From assembly GCA_012656075.1 (NCBI GenBank), contig JAAKBF010000390.1, forward strand, positions 496,001 through 560,000: a stretch of DNA of 64,000 bases. Reading direction: 5' to 3'. The position numbers and the translations under genes were made by a program. The notes beneath the pieces were generated by a model, which did not search any database, was not told the DNA's origin, and saw only the letters and a list, made by a program, of their open reading frames with translations. This document shows, piece after piece, positions 44,713 to 55,700 of this stretch. This DNA comes from Phytophthora hibernalis. Its lineage: Eukaryota > Oomycota > Peronosporomycetes > Peronosporales > Peronosporaceae. How positions within the stretch are numbered: the stretch's first letter is position 1; every line of letters begins with the position of its first letter.

Positions 44713-46398
44713 TCACCTGAGAATGTCCGCCATGCTCATTTTGTGTGAGTTAGTATGCGACTCATTTTGCTGCATCGTTCGGACTTCACTCAAATGAGGA
44801 AGCTGTATTTGCTGCTCGAGAGTCATACCCGTGCTGGAGGAATTTCCATAGTCAACACCGTCGTCGACCAGCAATGCGTGCTTGAGAACGAGCGAGAGAT
44901 CGTCTTGGTCCTGAAGAATCTCAGCCAAAGTCACTTCAAAGTTCATCTGCTCGCTGATTCCGGAAATATATCCTGTGCTTTTCCCAATCAAGAAGCAAAT
45001 GTGGGATGGCACCATGATCACTTTTCCGACTAGTGTGCTGATCAGTCGTCGATTGGAGACCAAGTGCGGAAACACAAACTGGATGCTGTCTAGCGTGATG
45101 CGAAGAATGTACGTCGCGTCCGCAGCAACCGAGCACGTGCTGTTATCGACGTCGTAGGGCTGCTCCGTCGCTCTCTTCTGTTGGAAACTCAAGAACTCGA
45201 AACATTCACAGAGTGTGCACCATCGCTCGTTCACATAGCTGGTAGTTGTACTCACACTACCTCTGCCGAATCGATGCAGAAAGAAATCGCGCTGGAAAAT
45301 GTCTGTAGGCGCTCCTGCATCGTCAACACCCTGGTATCCATTTGCAAATGCAGTGAAATAGTCCTCCACGATTCTTCGGCAAAATTCGTCCGATCTTGAG
45401 ATCTTGAAACTTTCAGTCGGCCTTGGCGAGACGAATTCAGTTGAGTGAGTTTCGTTTTCCTGTGTGCAACTGCTTCTCCCTGCTCCATCACTGCTCAAGG
45501 TATCTCTGGTCTGACTAGGAATAGGTTCCTTTTCTTCATCTTCGTCTTCTTCATTCACGATTCCAATCATGCCGTTCTTCGTGATAAGTGCTCGTCCAAA
45601 CAGTATGTCGACGATGAGCGGGTCGTTCACAACGGTCATGAACGCGGGTACGAAGTTCATCTCGACATCGTAGCGATAGCACTTGCCCGCAGCGTTAAAG
45701 TGGAAAGTGGAGCGACCTTCCGCCTCCACTTCCAGGCCTACAAGCTGCGCCACGAGCCACTCGTCGCCAATGACATGAGGGAAAATCAGCTCGATCGTGC
45801 TACGCGTGACTTGAAACACAAACGAAGCAGCATCTGAAACCAGCACCGAGTCTTCTGCTACGACAATGCTGTCCACGATCCCAGTCAACGAGATGAAGTT
45901 GAGGAAATCGGAGTAGTTGGCCATTTGATCCATGATGACGTCGGGTCCTCGAGGAAGTCCATTTCCGAGATCCACCTCCGGGTCCATGACACTGTGCATG
46001 AAAGCTCGTTGATCTCGGTCGTCCATCAGACGTTTAGGTCCGGGGTCTCGAGGCGCGACTCCCTTGCGAAACACATACAGATACTCGTTCACTAGTTTAC
46101 ACAGTGAACCTTCAGCCGAGTGGCGTTGCACTAAAGTTTTGGTGGCGAGAATCTCCCGCAGTGCCAAGAAGTTTTGCACTTCTTGCTGCAAATTCTGCAC
46201 ATCCAGCTGCAGGTTGAAGGCGACGGAGCGTTCGTTCGGGACCGAACGGAAGGGACCCCACCCGCGTCGGGGTTTGTAAGGGGTACCGTCCTTCTTGAGC
46301 TTCCTGGGCTTGTAGGTCTGGGTAGTGGTGGAGTTGGTGTCACCCACCGGAGCTTGATCTGGAGGGCCGTCAGCGGGAGAACCTTTAGCCTGATCCAT
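44713..46398 (-). CDS. double-domain protein related to the bZIP C-terminal domain, without a basic region
   Basis: 561 residues, uninterrupted. I use the ATG at 46398 (MDQAKGSP) because the open frame upstream lacks an ATG. A basic, Pro/Lys-rich segment (residues about 30-55) is followed by a short coiled coil (LQLDVQNLQQEVQNFL), but there is no bZIP basic motif. Domain 1 (about 90-290) runs from LVNEYLYVFRKGV through FPHVIGDEWLVAQLVG to MNFVPAFM and ITKNGMIGIV. Domain 2 (about 350-530) runs from RRIVEDYFTAFANGY through FVFPHLVSNRRLISTLVG to LVLKHALLVDDGVDYG. Both match the C-terminal part of the bZIP protein at 27208-28305 (VVEYFHTFRFG, VFPHVNSE, ITKDGVVGI). A regulator that lost DNA binding is possible. 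Confidence 0.8.
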   Translation of the reverse strand: MDQAKGSPADGPPDQAPVGDTNSTTTQTYKPRKLKKDGTPYKPRRGWGPFRSVPNERSVAFNLQLDVQNLQQEVQNFLALREILATKTLVQRHSAEGSLCKLVNEYLYVFRKGVAPRDPGPKRLMDDRDQRAFMHSVMDPEVDLGNGLPRGPDVIMDQMANYSDFLNFISLTGIVDSIVVAEDSVLVSDAASFVFQVTRSTIELIFPHVIGDEWLVAQLVGLEVEAEGRSTFHFNAAGKCYRYDVEMNFVPAFMTVVNDPLIVDILFGRALITKNGMIGIVNEEDEDEEKEPIPSQTRDTLSSDGAGRSSCTQENETHSTEFVSPRPTESFKISRSDEFCRRIVEDYFTAFANGYQGVDDAGAPTDIFQRDFFLHRFGRGSVSTTTSYVNERWCTLCECFEFLSFQQKRATEQPYDVDNSTCSVAADATYILRITLDSIQFVFPHLVSNRRLISTLVGKVIMVPSHICFLIGKSTGYISGISEQMNFEVTLAEILQDQDDLSLVLKHALLVDDGVDYGNSSSTGMTLEQQIQLPHLSEVRTMQQNESHTNSHKMSMADILR

Positions 46399-46779
46399 CG
46401 TACGCAAGAAGCTCTCGGAGGGGCGAGCTATATCTTGATCAGACTCTTCAGTAAATTTGATCTTTTCTTTCAACCGATTTCGAGTTTTTATAACGTCAGA
46501 TACTCAAGTTGTACTAACTGTAAACTCTGGACTGTTGCACTTCGCAGTGTTGGAGAGGTCAGGGAGTCGAGACGCTACCCAGGTTGATCACTTGTCCTCT
46601 CAAGAAAAAGGTCATATGATCCGAACGATGTTTTATTTTGATGAAGATGATTATTTCATCCTCGCTTTAAACTTATGCTTAGCCAAGTCTCCATTCCGAG
46701 TGTCCAGATGAAGCTCAGCGTCATCTGCTTGGGTTTTATATCGAAGATCTCCACTGCAAAAACACTCGGGGAGGGTCCA

Positions 46780-47425
46780 AACCAAGGGCATCAACGTCAA
46801 CGTCCGATGAGGACGAGCGCTGTGAGCGCAAGTCCGACATGGCCAACATCGTGTTCTACGAGGAACTCATCGCCCAGACGAACGAAAGTCTAGCCCAGTT
46901 CCAGGACTTGGGGTAAACACCGAAATACGGCCCCATTCCGCTCATGGACGAAGGAAGCTGAACTCTACTCTCCGGTAACGACGAGCTCCCTCCTGGGGTG
47001 CCTGCGGTTAACGCTGCCTGTGCTCAGCCTATGATCGCCAAGTACAAGGAAACACTTGAGTTAGGTTCTTTCAGATTGACTCCCTCGTCCAAGCTTTCCG
47101 CGCACTTCCTACCCTTGAAGAGTTTGCAGCTTTAAACTCACCGTGCTACGAGATGGTTGAAGTGTGTGGATCGGGTACCGGTTGCATGCGCGATCGTGTA
47201 CTCCCATCTCTGCACCGAGCGCAATGCCTGGTGGTGGATTGTGTACCCAATGCTGGAGAAGGCTTACACCAACTTGTCAGAGATCGATACCTCAATAAGT
47301 AGTGATGGCAGCAGCAGCAATTCGAGGGCTTCTGGTTCTGGTGGCAACTCGAACAAAACGAGCGCTGCCATTTATTTGGTGTTCTCTACATGTACTGGCG
47401 GCGGTGGTCCTCACCCTGTAAAGTA
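46780..47425 (+). pseudogene. unrecognised broken coding remnant
   Basis: Protein-like stretches in changing plus-strand frames: KSDMANIVFYEELIAQTNES then a stop at 46914-46916; PMIAKYKETLELGSF; PTLEEFAALNSPCYEM; and YPMLEKAYTNLSEIDTSI ending in a Ser/Gly-rich tail at 47425. I cannot name the family. It may be one host gene or transposon ORF cut by indels. Confidence 0.4.
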
Positions 47426-47601
47426 ATTAGAACAAGTGGTTGATCTGGGTTTTGGCATCGACATAATGTTGGTGTCGGGAACCCGCTCATTGCCCCGCCG
47501 ACCAACATTTTTCTGACAGTTCGTAGCCGATCGACTGCTATGCGGGGTTTTCCGTATCAATATCAAATGATACTGGGGTTGCCAGTGCATACAATACGTT
47601 A

Positions 47602-47776
47602 GCTGTGCATCAATTTAGAGTGCAACGTATTATTGTGCTTTGCAGCCTTTTTGTCCGTTGAATAGTCAACATCAAATCCCTTTATAAATCATTGATTAGT
47701 TGCTGGGGTTACGATCGGAGGGCGAAAAGCTCGATTTAGCTTAAATTATACCTTGCCCTCTAAATTGATGCACAGC
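47602..47776. repeat. inverted repeat, possible small MITE
   Basis: Arms 47602-47629 (gctgtgcatcaatttagag...) and 47749-47776 (complement) pair over 28 bp with about three mismatches and enclose 119 bp. No clear target duplication. Confidence 0.65.
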
Positions 47777-48880
47777 AAAAATAAAAGTTTGATATGTTCC
47801 AAATGGACATTTAAGTGGAAACACCGTCGGTCTGGTAGCTCGAGACGCGATCATTTGAATTTCCGTCCTATCTTGTAGCTTTGCTTCATCCAATCCTTCC
47901 TATCTTATGATATGTATTGATGCCACATATGTATGGTGATCCATGTTATCTCCCAAAACGTTATCACTATTCAAAGTTATTTTAATCGTGAAATCAATAA
48001 CCGTACAGGCGAGGCTGTGCACGCAAGAACACTCGTCTGAAGTACTGTATGAGGAAGTAAACTCAGCTGGCACGGTACATGCATTGGGACCAATCGCTGC
48101 CGGTAGTCTACCGGTGTGCGGCACACTGGCGGTAGATTGAGGCAGAAACAGACTCCACGCTACACTACAGGCTGGGCTGTAAGGAACACACTCCATTGAT
48201 ATGTATGGTTAATAATTAATCAAATTAACCGTTAATTCCATCCGGTTCGACAAGAGCAAGAAAAAGCTGGGAAGTGAAAGCTACGATTGGACAAGCGTAA
48301 TCGACGACGTAGAAGACGAAACATCTGGAGAGGGGTTACCACAATCTGAATTGTCAAAAAAATCTTCTGGAGTTGATCGCTCAAACCGAAACAACGCCTG
48401 CGGTTTAAGATTCTTGCGCGCACCACGCAGGCTTCAGCCAGAAAAATGGTTTCTTCGCGTTCGGCTGTGGTCTGATACTGTTCTCATGTTTTAGTGAGGC
48501 TTATTGTAAGCGATTTGAAAGTCGACATCCCATCTTCGTGTTCTTCTGATCTTCATCTTGTGTCATTATTTTCAGCTTGAATACTTGCATTTGGAATACT
48601 TTACCACAGACAGTGTCGTCGCCGACAAAACTTCTATGATTTTAGTCTCAATTTTATAAAGCCTACTGCGCAAGTCTCCGCCTTGAGCGCCTACAACCGT
48701 ACGAGGACCTCCAGATTTACGTATTTGCGGAAAACGAGCGCAAACTGCGATGATCAGGTCATAGCCAGACGATGACGCTGTGCAATGTTCATGTGGGAGT
48801 TGCTGTTCGTGTGCTCGCGAGCAATCGCGTCTCATTCTACAATTTAGTTCGCTGGACGCACTTCGTAGCAAAGGGCAGTC
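47777..48880. other. no gene called upstream of the effector locus
   Basis: Two short frames have some protein character: 47943-48140 (65 codons from ATG) and a plus-strand stretch around 48245-48490 rich in Ser/Glu/Lys without an ATG. I could not assign either. Confidence 0.4.
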
Positions 48881-49651
48881 ATGCGTACGTTCTTAATCGT
48901 GCTCGTGGCTGCGTCCGCTAGCAATTTGGCATTAGCAGGCATCATTCGACGGCAACTACATTGGCAAACGGTACACAAAGAACAAACGCTTCTTGAGAAG
49001 CTATGACATGCGTGATCTGGATGTGAAAAAGGACTCCACTAACGAAGAACGAGGCATTGATCTAACGAAACTCGACGACGTGGTCAATGCGGCGAAAACA
49101 GCCAAGGTGATCGACTCCACGAAAGTCGACGATATGGTCACTGCGGCGAAAGCGAAGGTGATCGACGAGTCGAAGCTCGACGACTTGTTAGATCCTGAGA
49201 AAATCAAGCTCGCACTGAAGGACCCCGACACAGAATTGGCTCTTTTCGCATCATGGCATGAGAGTGAAGGGCTGTCGAAAGCGATTCTTCAACGACTGCA
49301 CGAAAACGGCAACTTTTTCAAGGACAAGGCTATCATCTTAATTACAGAACCAGATTCGCTTACAACAAACAACTCACCCCCTGGCTGGATACGAATACAC
49401 TCGATGCAACACTAAACTCGTTGGGAAATCATGGTATGAAAAAGATGACGGAGCAATTTGAAGTTTGGTATGCTGCTGGAAGAACCAAACAGCAGATCGC
49501 TCATGCGCTAAAACCGTATCCGACACTTGCCAAGAAATACAAGATCCTCGAGTCTCACTATGGACACTTCGTGGATTATCAACCGGTAAAAATTCAGCGG
49601 GCTGCTGCTACGGCCAAAAGGGTTGAGGAGGAGGCTGCTGCTAAGGCCTAG
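48881..49651 (+). pseudogene. RxLR-EER effector locus with WY-type C-terminus, two frame breaks
   Basis: The ATG at 48881 opens a signal peptide (MRTFLIVLVAASASNLALAG) typical of secreted proteins. A frame break between 48936 and 48950 then leads to a frame with RFLR at 48987 and, 20 residues later, EER: the RxLR-dEER host-translocation signature. Two near-identical Asp/Lys-rich repeats follow (DLTKLDDVV..., DSTKVDDMV...). A second break near 49320-49345, at a TTTTT run, leads to a C-terminus with FEVWYAAGRT, the helical pattern of WY domains, and an Ala/Glu-rich end with TAG at 49649-49651. Such proteins are delivered into plant cells to suppress defence. The second break may be a sequence error. 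The first is not in a homopolymer and looks more real. Confidence 0.82.
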
Positions 49652-50239
49652 ATAGCTGCCGAGGAGGCTGCTGAAGCAAAAAAGCTGCCGAGGCTGTTGA
49701 GGCTACCTAGACAGCCTCAACAAGCGTGTACACTCTGGTTGCTGTTTGCAGTGTGGTGCTTGCAACGTAGTACTTCAAGTATTATTATAATACATGTACT
49801 TCGAAGTAAAAAACTTGAGCCGTAAAATGTGCAGTCTATAAATACATGCATCTCGTCGACAGATGCATTAATTTGAAAAAAAGCCGTGATCAAAAGCCGT
49901 GAAACTTGAAACGCAGTAGTTATATTCAGTTTAAGCTTAGAGGTTGTCTAGCGTTGAAGACTGCCCATAATTTGGGCAGCAAGATCGCTGCTTGGTCGAA
50001 TTTGGGCATGGAATTTGGTCCAATTAGCGTGGCAACGTCAAAAGTACCCAAAACAGTTCGCCCTTTTTGTGTACTGTCGCATTAGTCAATCTGCAATGGG
50101 TACACTCATGTAGCCAGTACAGCATACAAACACTCAGTATCACCTTGAAGTAAATCTGTATCATTAGTCGCCATATCATTCCACCCAGACGGCCCTCCAT
50201 CATTCCGTATTCCGCATTCCGCACCCTTCCGCATTATCA
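49652..50239. promoter_or_regulatory. intergenic region and 5' flank of the ferlin-like gene
   Basis: AT-rich with a palindromic patch near 49760-49815 (gtacttcaag ... cttcgaagta). Just before the ATG the pyrimidine-rich tcattccgtattccgcattc (50201-50220) resembles the oomycete initiator element, which has a TCATTYYNCA-like core. This is only a visual match. Confidence 0.35.
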
Positions 50240-53200
50240 ATGGCGTCTCTGGGCGGCGTGCGTGTGAACGTCGTGGAGGCGCGCAGCATCCTGGCGGCCG
50301 ACAGCGGCGGCACGAGCGACCCGTACGTGACGCTGACGCTGCTGGACTCAAGGGGCAGCCACTGGCGGCAGGCGGCAGCTCGCGCACCAAGACGGTCAAG
50401 AAGACGCTGGCCCCGCAGTGGAACGAGACGTTCGTGGTGGGCGAGACGCTGGACCTGCGCGTGGCCACGACGCTGCGGATGCTGCTGAGCGACGAGGACG
50501 GCGCGTTCTACAGCGACGACGTGCTGGGCGTCGTGGACGTGCCCGTGGCGCTGCTGCTGGGGCTCGCGGAGCCGCTGGACAACTGGTTCCAGCTCACTAA
50601 GCACCCCAAGATGAAGAAAGATGCCAAGGGCGAGCTGCGCGTGGTGCTGGAGCGTCTGCTGCCTCAAGAATCAGCTGCTGGACGAGGTACAGGAGTGAAT
50701 ATCGACCCTGGACTCGAGATGAAGCCCGCAGCGAGTGGAGAACCCCGAATCTGCTCTACGTGACGCTGAAATCCGGTCAAAACCTGCTGGGCATGGATAA
50801 TAACGGTACTACGAGTGATCCGATTGTGTTTTTCACGTTTAACGGACAGAAACACGAGTCCACCAAGAAGGAGAAGACGCTGCGTCCTCAGTGGAACGAG
50901 AAGTTCGGCTTCTTTGCGCCGGATGTGAAGAACAGTTTGGCCATTTTGGTGGAGGACTATGATATTACGATCAATGATTTCATGGGGAAAGCGGAGGTGT
51001 CGCTCAGGGATCTGCAGCCGAATGTCGAGAAGAACGTGTCGGTGGAGCTGGGAGGCAAACGCGGCAAGAAGGATAAGGTGGAGCGCGGCGTGCTGCTTCT
51101 TACGCTGCTGTGGACGTTCGACCCCGAGGCGCGCGACATTGCCGCCAAGAAGAAGAAACCCACCTTTTGCCGACTTTCGGCGCGCCGGATAAGGACTACG
51201 ACTCGGACGACAATGACGGCGTGGAGATTGATGACAGCGCGGCGAACAAGAAGTCGGAGGAGGAGCTCAAGAAGGAGCGCGAGGAAAAAGCTGAGAAGCA
51301 GGCGGCCATCATGACGGAGCTCAGCAGTTTCGAGATCAAGTCGGGAGACTATAATGTGCAGGTGCACATCATTGAGGCGCGCGACCTCGTGCCGAAGGAT
51401 TCCACGGGCACGTCTGACCCGGTGGTGTATGTGGAAGTATTCGGGGATAAGCAGCAAACGGCCGTAAAGAAGCAGGTGCTAAGTTGTTTCTGGGACGACC
51501 TGCTGATTTTCCCGTTCCGTAATTTGGATAAGTCGGAGGTCGAGATGGGATACGTCCGTTTGAGTGTCATGGATGCCAATACGCTTCAGCGTGCAGAGCT
51601 TATCGGTGGCGCGCAGTTCGACGTGTCGTATGTTTACTCGCAGGCGAACCACCAACTAGCAAACGTCTGGATTGGCCTTACAGACATTACGAACACAACA
51701 AATCAAGGTATCCAAGGATACCTGCGAGCCTCCATTTCGATCATTGGGCCTGGTGACAAGCTTGTGCCCCCGCCGTCACCATTTGGCGAAAGTTCAGATA
51801 TGAACAACGTCATCATGCCCCGAGTGTCACCCAGGAGGTTCACTTCCTAGGAGCAACCATCCATTTGGCCGAGCACTTGCCGCCCATGGATGTTGCTGTC
51901 GTCGGCAGAGGAGGTCTAGATGCCTATATCAAGGGATCTATCGCTGGAGGAGACGCGATTCGAACGCGTGTGCGCACCAAGAAAGGTCGTCGTGACGAGC
52001 TGTGTCCAAGCTTTAACGAAGAGCTGATGCTCGTTATTCGTGAGCCATCCATGGCCGACTCTATTCAGCTTGCTGTTTACGATTGGGACCAAGTGGGGTC
52101 GGACGAATTGGTGGGTTACGTTTATCAGAGTGTGAAACTCGTGAAGGCGATGGGTGGTAAGATTTCAGCGTTCTGGGCCAACATCTATGGCGCACCTTTG
52201 CGGATAAAGTCTGTTGGTATTGGCGACTCCATGAAGAAGCAGATGAACACATATCCTGACATCGCCAGCACATATCGCGGGCGTCTCCTCATCACTTTGC
52301 GCATCTTGACAAATGACAATAATGAATTCGACGAGACGAACCAGAAGCGCAACACCAAACGCATCCCGCGTGATATGTACCCTCGTGAGCAGATCTATCG
52401 TATGCGAGCCCATTTTGTGTGGGGAGTCAGGTCCCATCGTTCTTGAGCTCAAAGCGTCCCGGGCAGAAGGCCAAGATGCAGTTAGTGATGTCGTGTGGTC
52501 TGAACGAGATCGCATCCTCTCGCAATCGTAACGTGAACGGTGTGGTGGAGTGGAACAACATGGAAGAGAGTGAGAAAATGTTGCTTCCTGAAGATCTCTC
52601 CCAAGTGCCGAACATTTTTCTGTATCTATGCAGAGGAGATGGTGATACGCGCAAGGCCGTTTGTTTCCGTCGTTTCACCGCGAAGGAACTGTTGGAGGAT
52701 CATGGCGGGTTCAACAGCGAAGTGGAGTGGATTTCGATGAAGGAAGATCAAGCAATCGATGCTTTGGAAGACGAAACGTTCCCTGGTAATGTGCTGGTTC
52801 GCATGGGCTTCGGAACAGAAGAAATGGCAATGCAGACGGCGTGGGATCGCTCGGAACTGGACGCCGTAAACAAGCGCATTCCTTACCAGCTTCGCGTTCA
52901 CATCTATCAGGGCCGACGTCTTCCGCCTGCTGATTCCAATGGATTACTGGATCCGTTCCTTGTTGTGCGATGCATGGGGAGAAGGAAAAATGACATCCAA
53001 GAAGAGAAAGACTAGAGACCCGTTGTGGTACGAAACCATTTACTTCGATGTGAACCTGCCTGACCTAAAGTATGCACCCCAAGTGATGCTGCGTGTCATG
53101 GACTTCGATGACTTCGACACCAATGACTTCGTTGGTTTGGCCGCACTGAACCTATCAGAGGCACACATTCGAACATCAGAGCAGCTTTCAAGCAACCACC

Positions 53201-55487
53201 TCGCAACTTTGCCAGATCCCAAGTGGCACCCTATCATGTTCCAGGAGCCTGGTGATTGTGAAGGCGAAATTCTGGCGTCCTTGGAGCTCATTCGCAAGCA
53301 ATTTCCAGACGAGAAGGTCCCTCGAGCGCTGCCAATTTTGCCACGCAACCGTAAGGCTTATCTGGAAATCACGGTCCTTGGCCTTCGCGACATGGAGCCG
53401 TACCAGTTCTTGCCTATTCAGCTGCCGTTTGTCGAATTTGTGCTTGGTGGCAAGGACCATGCTGCCCAAGAAATGATCACTGAAAAATCCAAGCGACCGT
53501 CCGGAAGCAACCCGAACTTCCTGCAGCGTATTGTGAAGGAGGTCGAGTTACCAGAAAACGCTCACTTCGCACCTCGCCTCAACATTATCGTGAAGGATAC
53601 GCGTCTCGGTGGTTTCCAGACCCCTATTATCGGTTCAGCTTCGATTGAAATGAGCTCGAAGATTCCGTGGTCCAAGCACTACCGCCCGCCCCAAACCGAT
53701 ACGTTTGCTGAGATCGAGCTAGAATCTGCCGATGAATGGGGCGATGATGCGCCACTTATGGGAAAAGTAGCAAAGATCGACGACAGCCCATCTCTCGAAT
53801 CTGTAGATAACGGAGCCGGTGTATTTGGAGCGTTGAAGAGCATGGGCGTGGACTTCGACCCTAATGGAGACTTTGAGAAGGCCTCGTCACGCCGTTCTAC
53901 TATCCCAGGCGAAGAAGAAGATGAAGACTCGAAGAAATACCTCAAGCACCGCGAACTGCTTGATGATGAGGTCGAGTCACAGCTGAAGACGACGCCCTTC
54001 GAGAAGTATGGCCTCCATATTGGTCAGAAGAAAAAGAAATCCTCTCTTTTGTCAGCGATTAATCCCTTCGCAAAGAAATCGCGGGGTGGAAACGACGTCG
54101 GCATGTACAAGATGGCTGGATACTTCAAGGGCTTGATTCGTGTGCTTGAACACGAAGACGAGAAGCCGTTATTCAATCTCGACACGCTGCTTCAGACGCT
54201 ACCATACGAAATCCGCGTATATGTACTGGACGGAGTTGGCTTCGCACCGATGGATCTTGGTTTAAATGGTCGTCCCGGCAAGTCGGACCCTTACTTGCGT
54301 TTGACTCTTGGTGACAAGAAGGTCAGTGACCGCAAGAACTATATCGAGGACACGACGGACCCTGATTTCTATAAGATGTTCATGATTAACGCGAAGCTCC
54401 CGGGTGCTAGCATCTTGACTATCGAAGCCATGGATCACGACTTGATTGGTGGTGACGATTTGATCGGCAAAACCACAATCGACCTTGAGGATCGATTGTT
54501 TGACAGGCGGTGGCAGGCGATGGGCAAAATGTATGAGACGTCCAGCCGTTTGCAGTTGAAGCCGCTCGAGACCCGAACTCTCAACATCCCTACGTCGCAA
54601 GCTCCCATGGGTACGATCAAGCTGTGGATCGATATTCTAAGTCCTGCACAAGCTCACGACTACCCGGCTATCGATATTTCCCTGCCTCCCCCTGTTGACA
54701 TGGAGCTTCGTGTGGTGGTGTGGAAGGCTCGCAATGTGCCATCTTTTGATACTATGGAGGACATGAACGATTTGTTCTTCCGATGCTGGATGGAAGGTGC
54801 AGACTACCAAGAAACGGATATCCACTGGCGCGCCAAAAGGGCAAGGGATCGTTCAACTGGCGTATGAAGTTCCCCATTACTCTTGGTCACAAGCAGACCA
54901 ACACCAAAATGCCGTACTTCCATATCCAAGGATGGGACAAGGACGTGCTGTCCGCCAACGATGCGATTGGCGCGCAAATGCTAGACCTCGGGCCCCACTT
55001 CCGCCGCGCGTACAAAATGAAGTCAAATGTTCAAGTCTTTGAAGATGATGAAGAGACCAGAAAGAAGAAGAAGAAGGCGACTTCGGATGACGATGCTGCA
55101 GTGAAGAAGATCAGGGAAGCCACGGGTCTCTGGGACGACGATGACCCACCTGATGCCAAGTGGATAAAGCTCGAGAGACATGACCACAAAACAAACACGA
55201 AAGAATGGATGGGCGAGGTGTGCATCTCTCTCGAGTTGGTTCCTGCGGAGAACGCGAAGAAGAATAATGTGGGCTCGGGTCGGTCGTCGCCGAACAACTC
55301 ACCGTACTTGCCGCCGCCTGCTGGACGGCTCTCGTTCTCCCTCAATCCGTTCAAGGTGCTCAACGACTTGTTGGGGCCATCCATTTGCAACCGGCTCATG
55401 TGCTGCTTCTGCTGCATCCTGTTCATGGTGCTCGTGTACTTCTTGGCGCCATTCATCAATGTGGCGATCATCACGCTCAAGGGGTAA
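50240..55487 (+). CDS. ferlin-like multi-C2 domain membrane protein
   Basis: About 1750 residues when frame breaks are bridged. Seven or eight C2 domains are readable, starting at VRVNVVEARSI (50260), LLYVTLKSGQNLLG (50755), VQVHIIEARDLVP (51357), ATIHLAEHLPP (51857), LRVHIYQGRRLPPADSNG (52890), LEITVLGLRDME (53360), IRVYVLDGVGFAPMD (54210) and LRVVVWKARNVP (54705). Several keep Asp-rich Ca2+ loops (GTSDPYV, NGLLDPF, GKSDPYL). A single transmembrane helix (CCILFMVLVYFLAPFI) closes the protein at 55487, the tail-anchored layout of ferlins, which act in Ca2+-dependent membrane fusion and repair. Breaks near 50350, 50730, 51165, 51810, 52430, 52980 and 54835 all sit in runs of four or more and fit missing bases, so the gene is probably intact. 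Confidence 0.9.
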
Positions 55488-55700
55488 ACACGAAGAGCGA
55501 GAAGAACTAGCGGTTTGTTGCTTGAACTCTTGCTTGCATATTTGGTTTTCGCTGAAGCGGCAACCCATGTAGTAATTGATATCGAAGTACCTGTTTGTGC
55601 CTTCTTGCATCAACCGCTTTTCTATAGTTAGCAGATCTTCTGGGAAAGCCGTTGCGATAATGGTGCTGCTTTCCGGTGACTGTTGCAGGTTGGTCAAGAG

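Noticed and set aside
48395..48490. Second RxLR motif (RFLR) upstream of the effector locus
   Set aside because: No ATG, signal peptide or EER in that frame; four residues alone are expected by chance.
50240..55487. Ferlin-like gene as a pseudogene or as eight separate small genes
   Set aside because: All breaks are in homopolymers and the domains join smoothly; sequence error is the simpler explanation.
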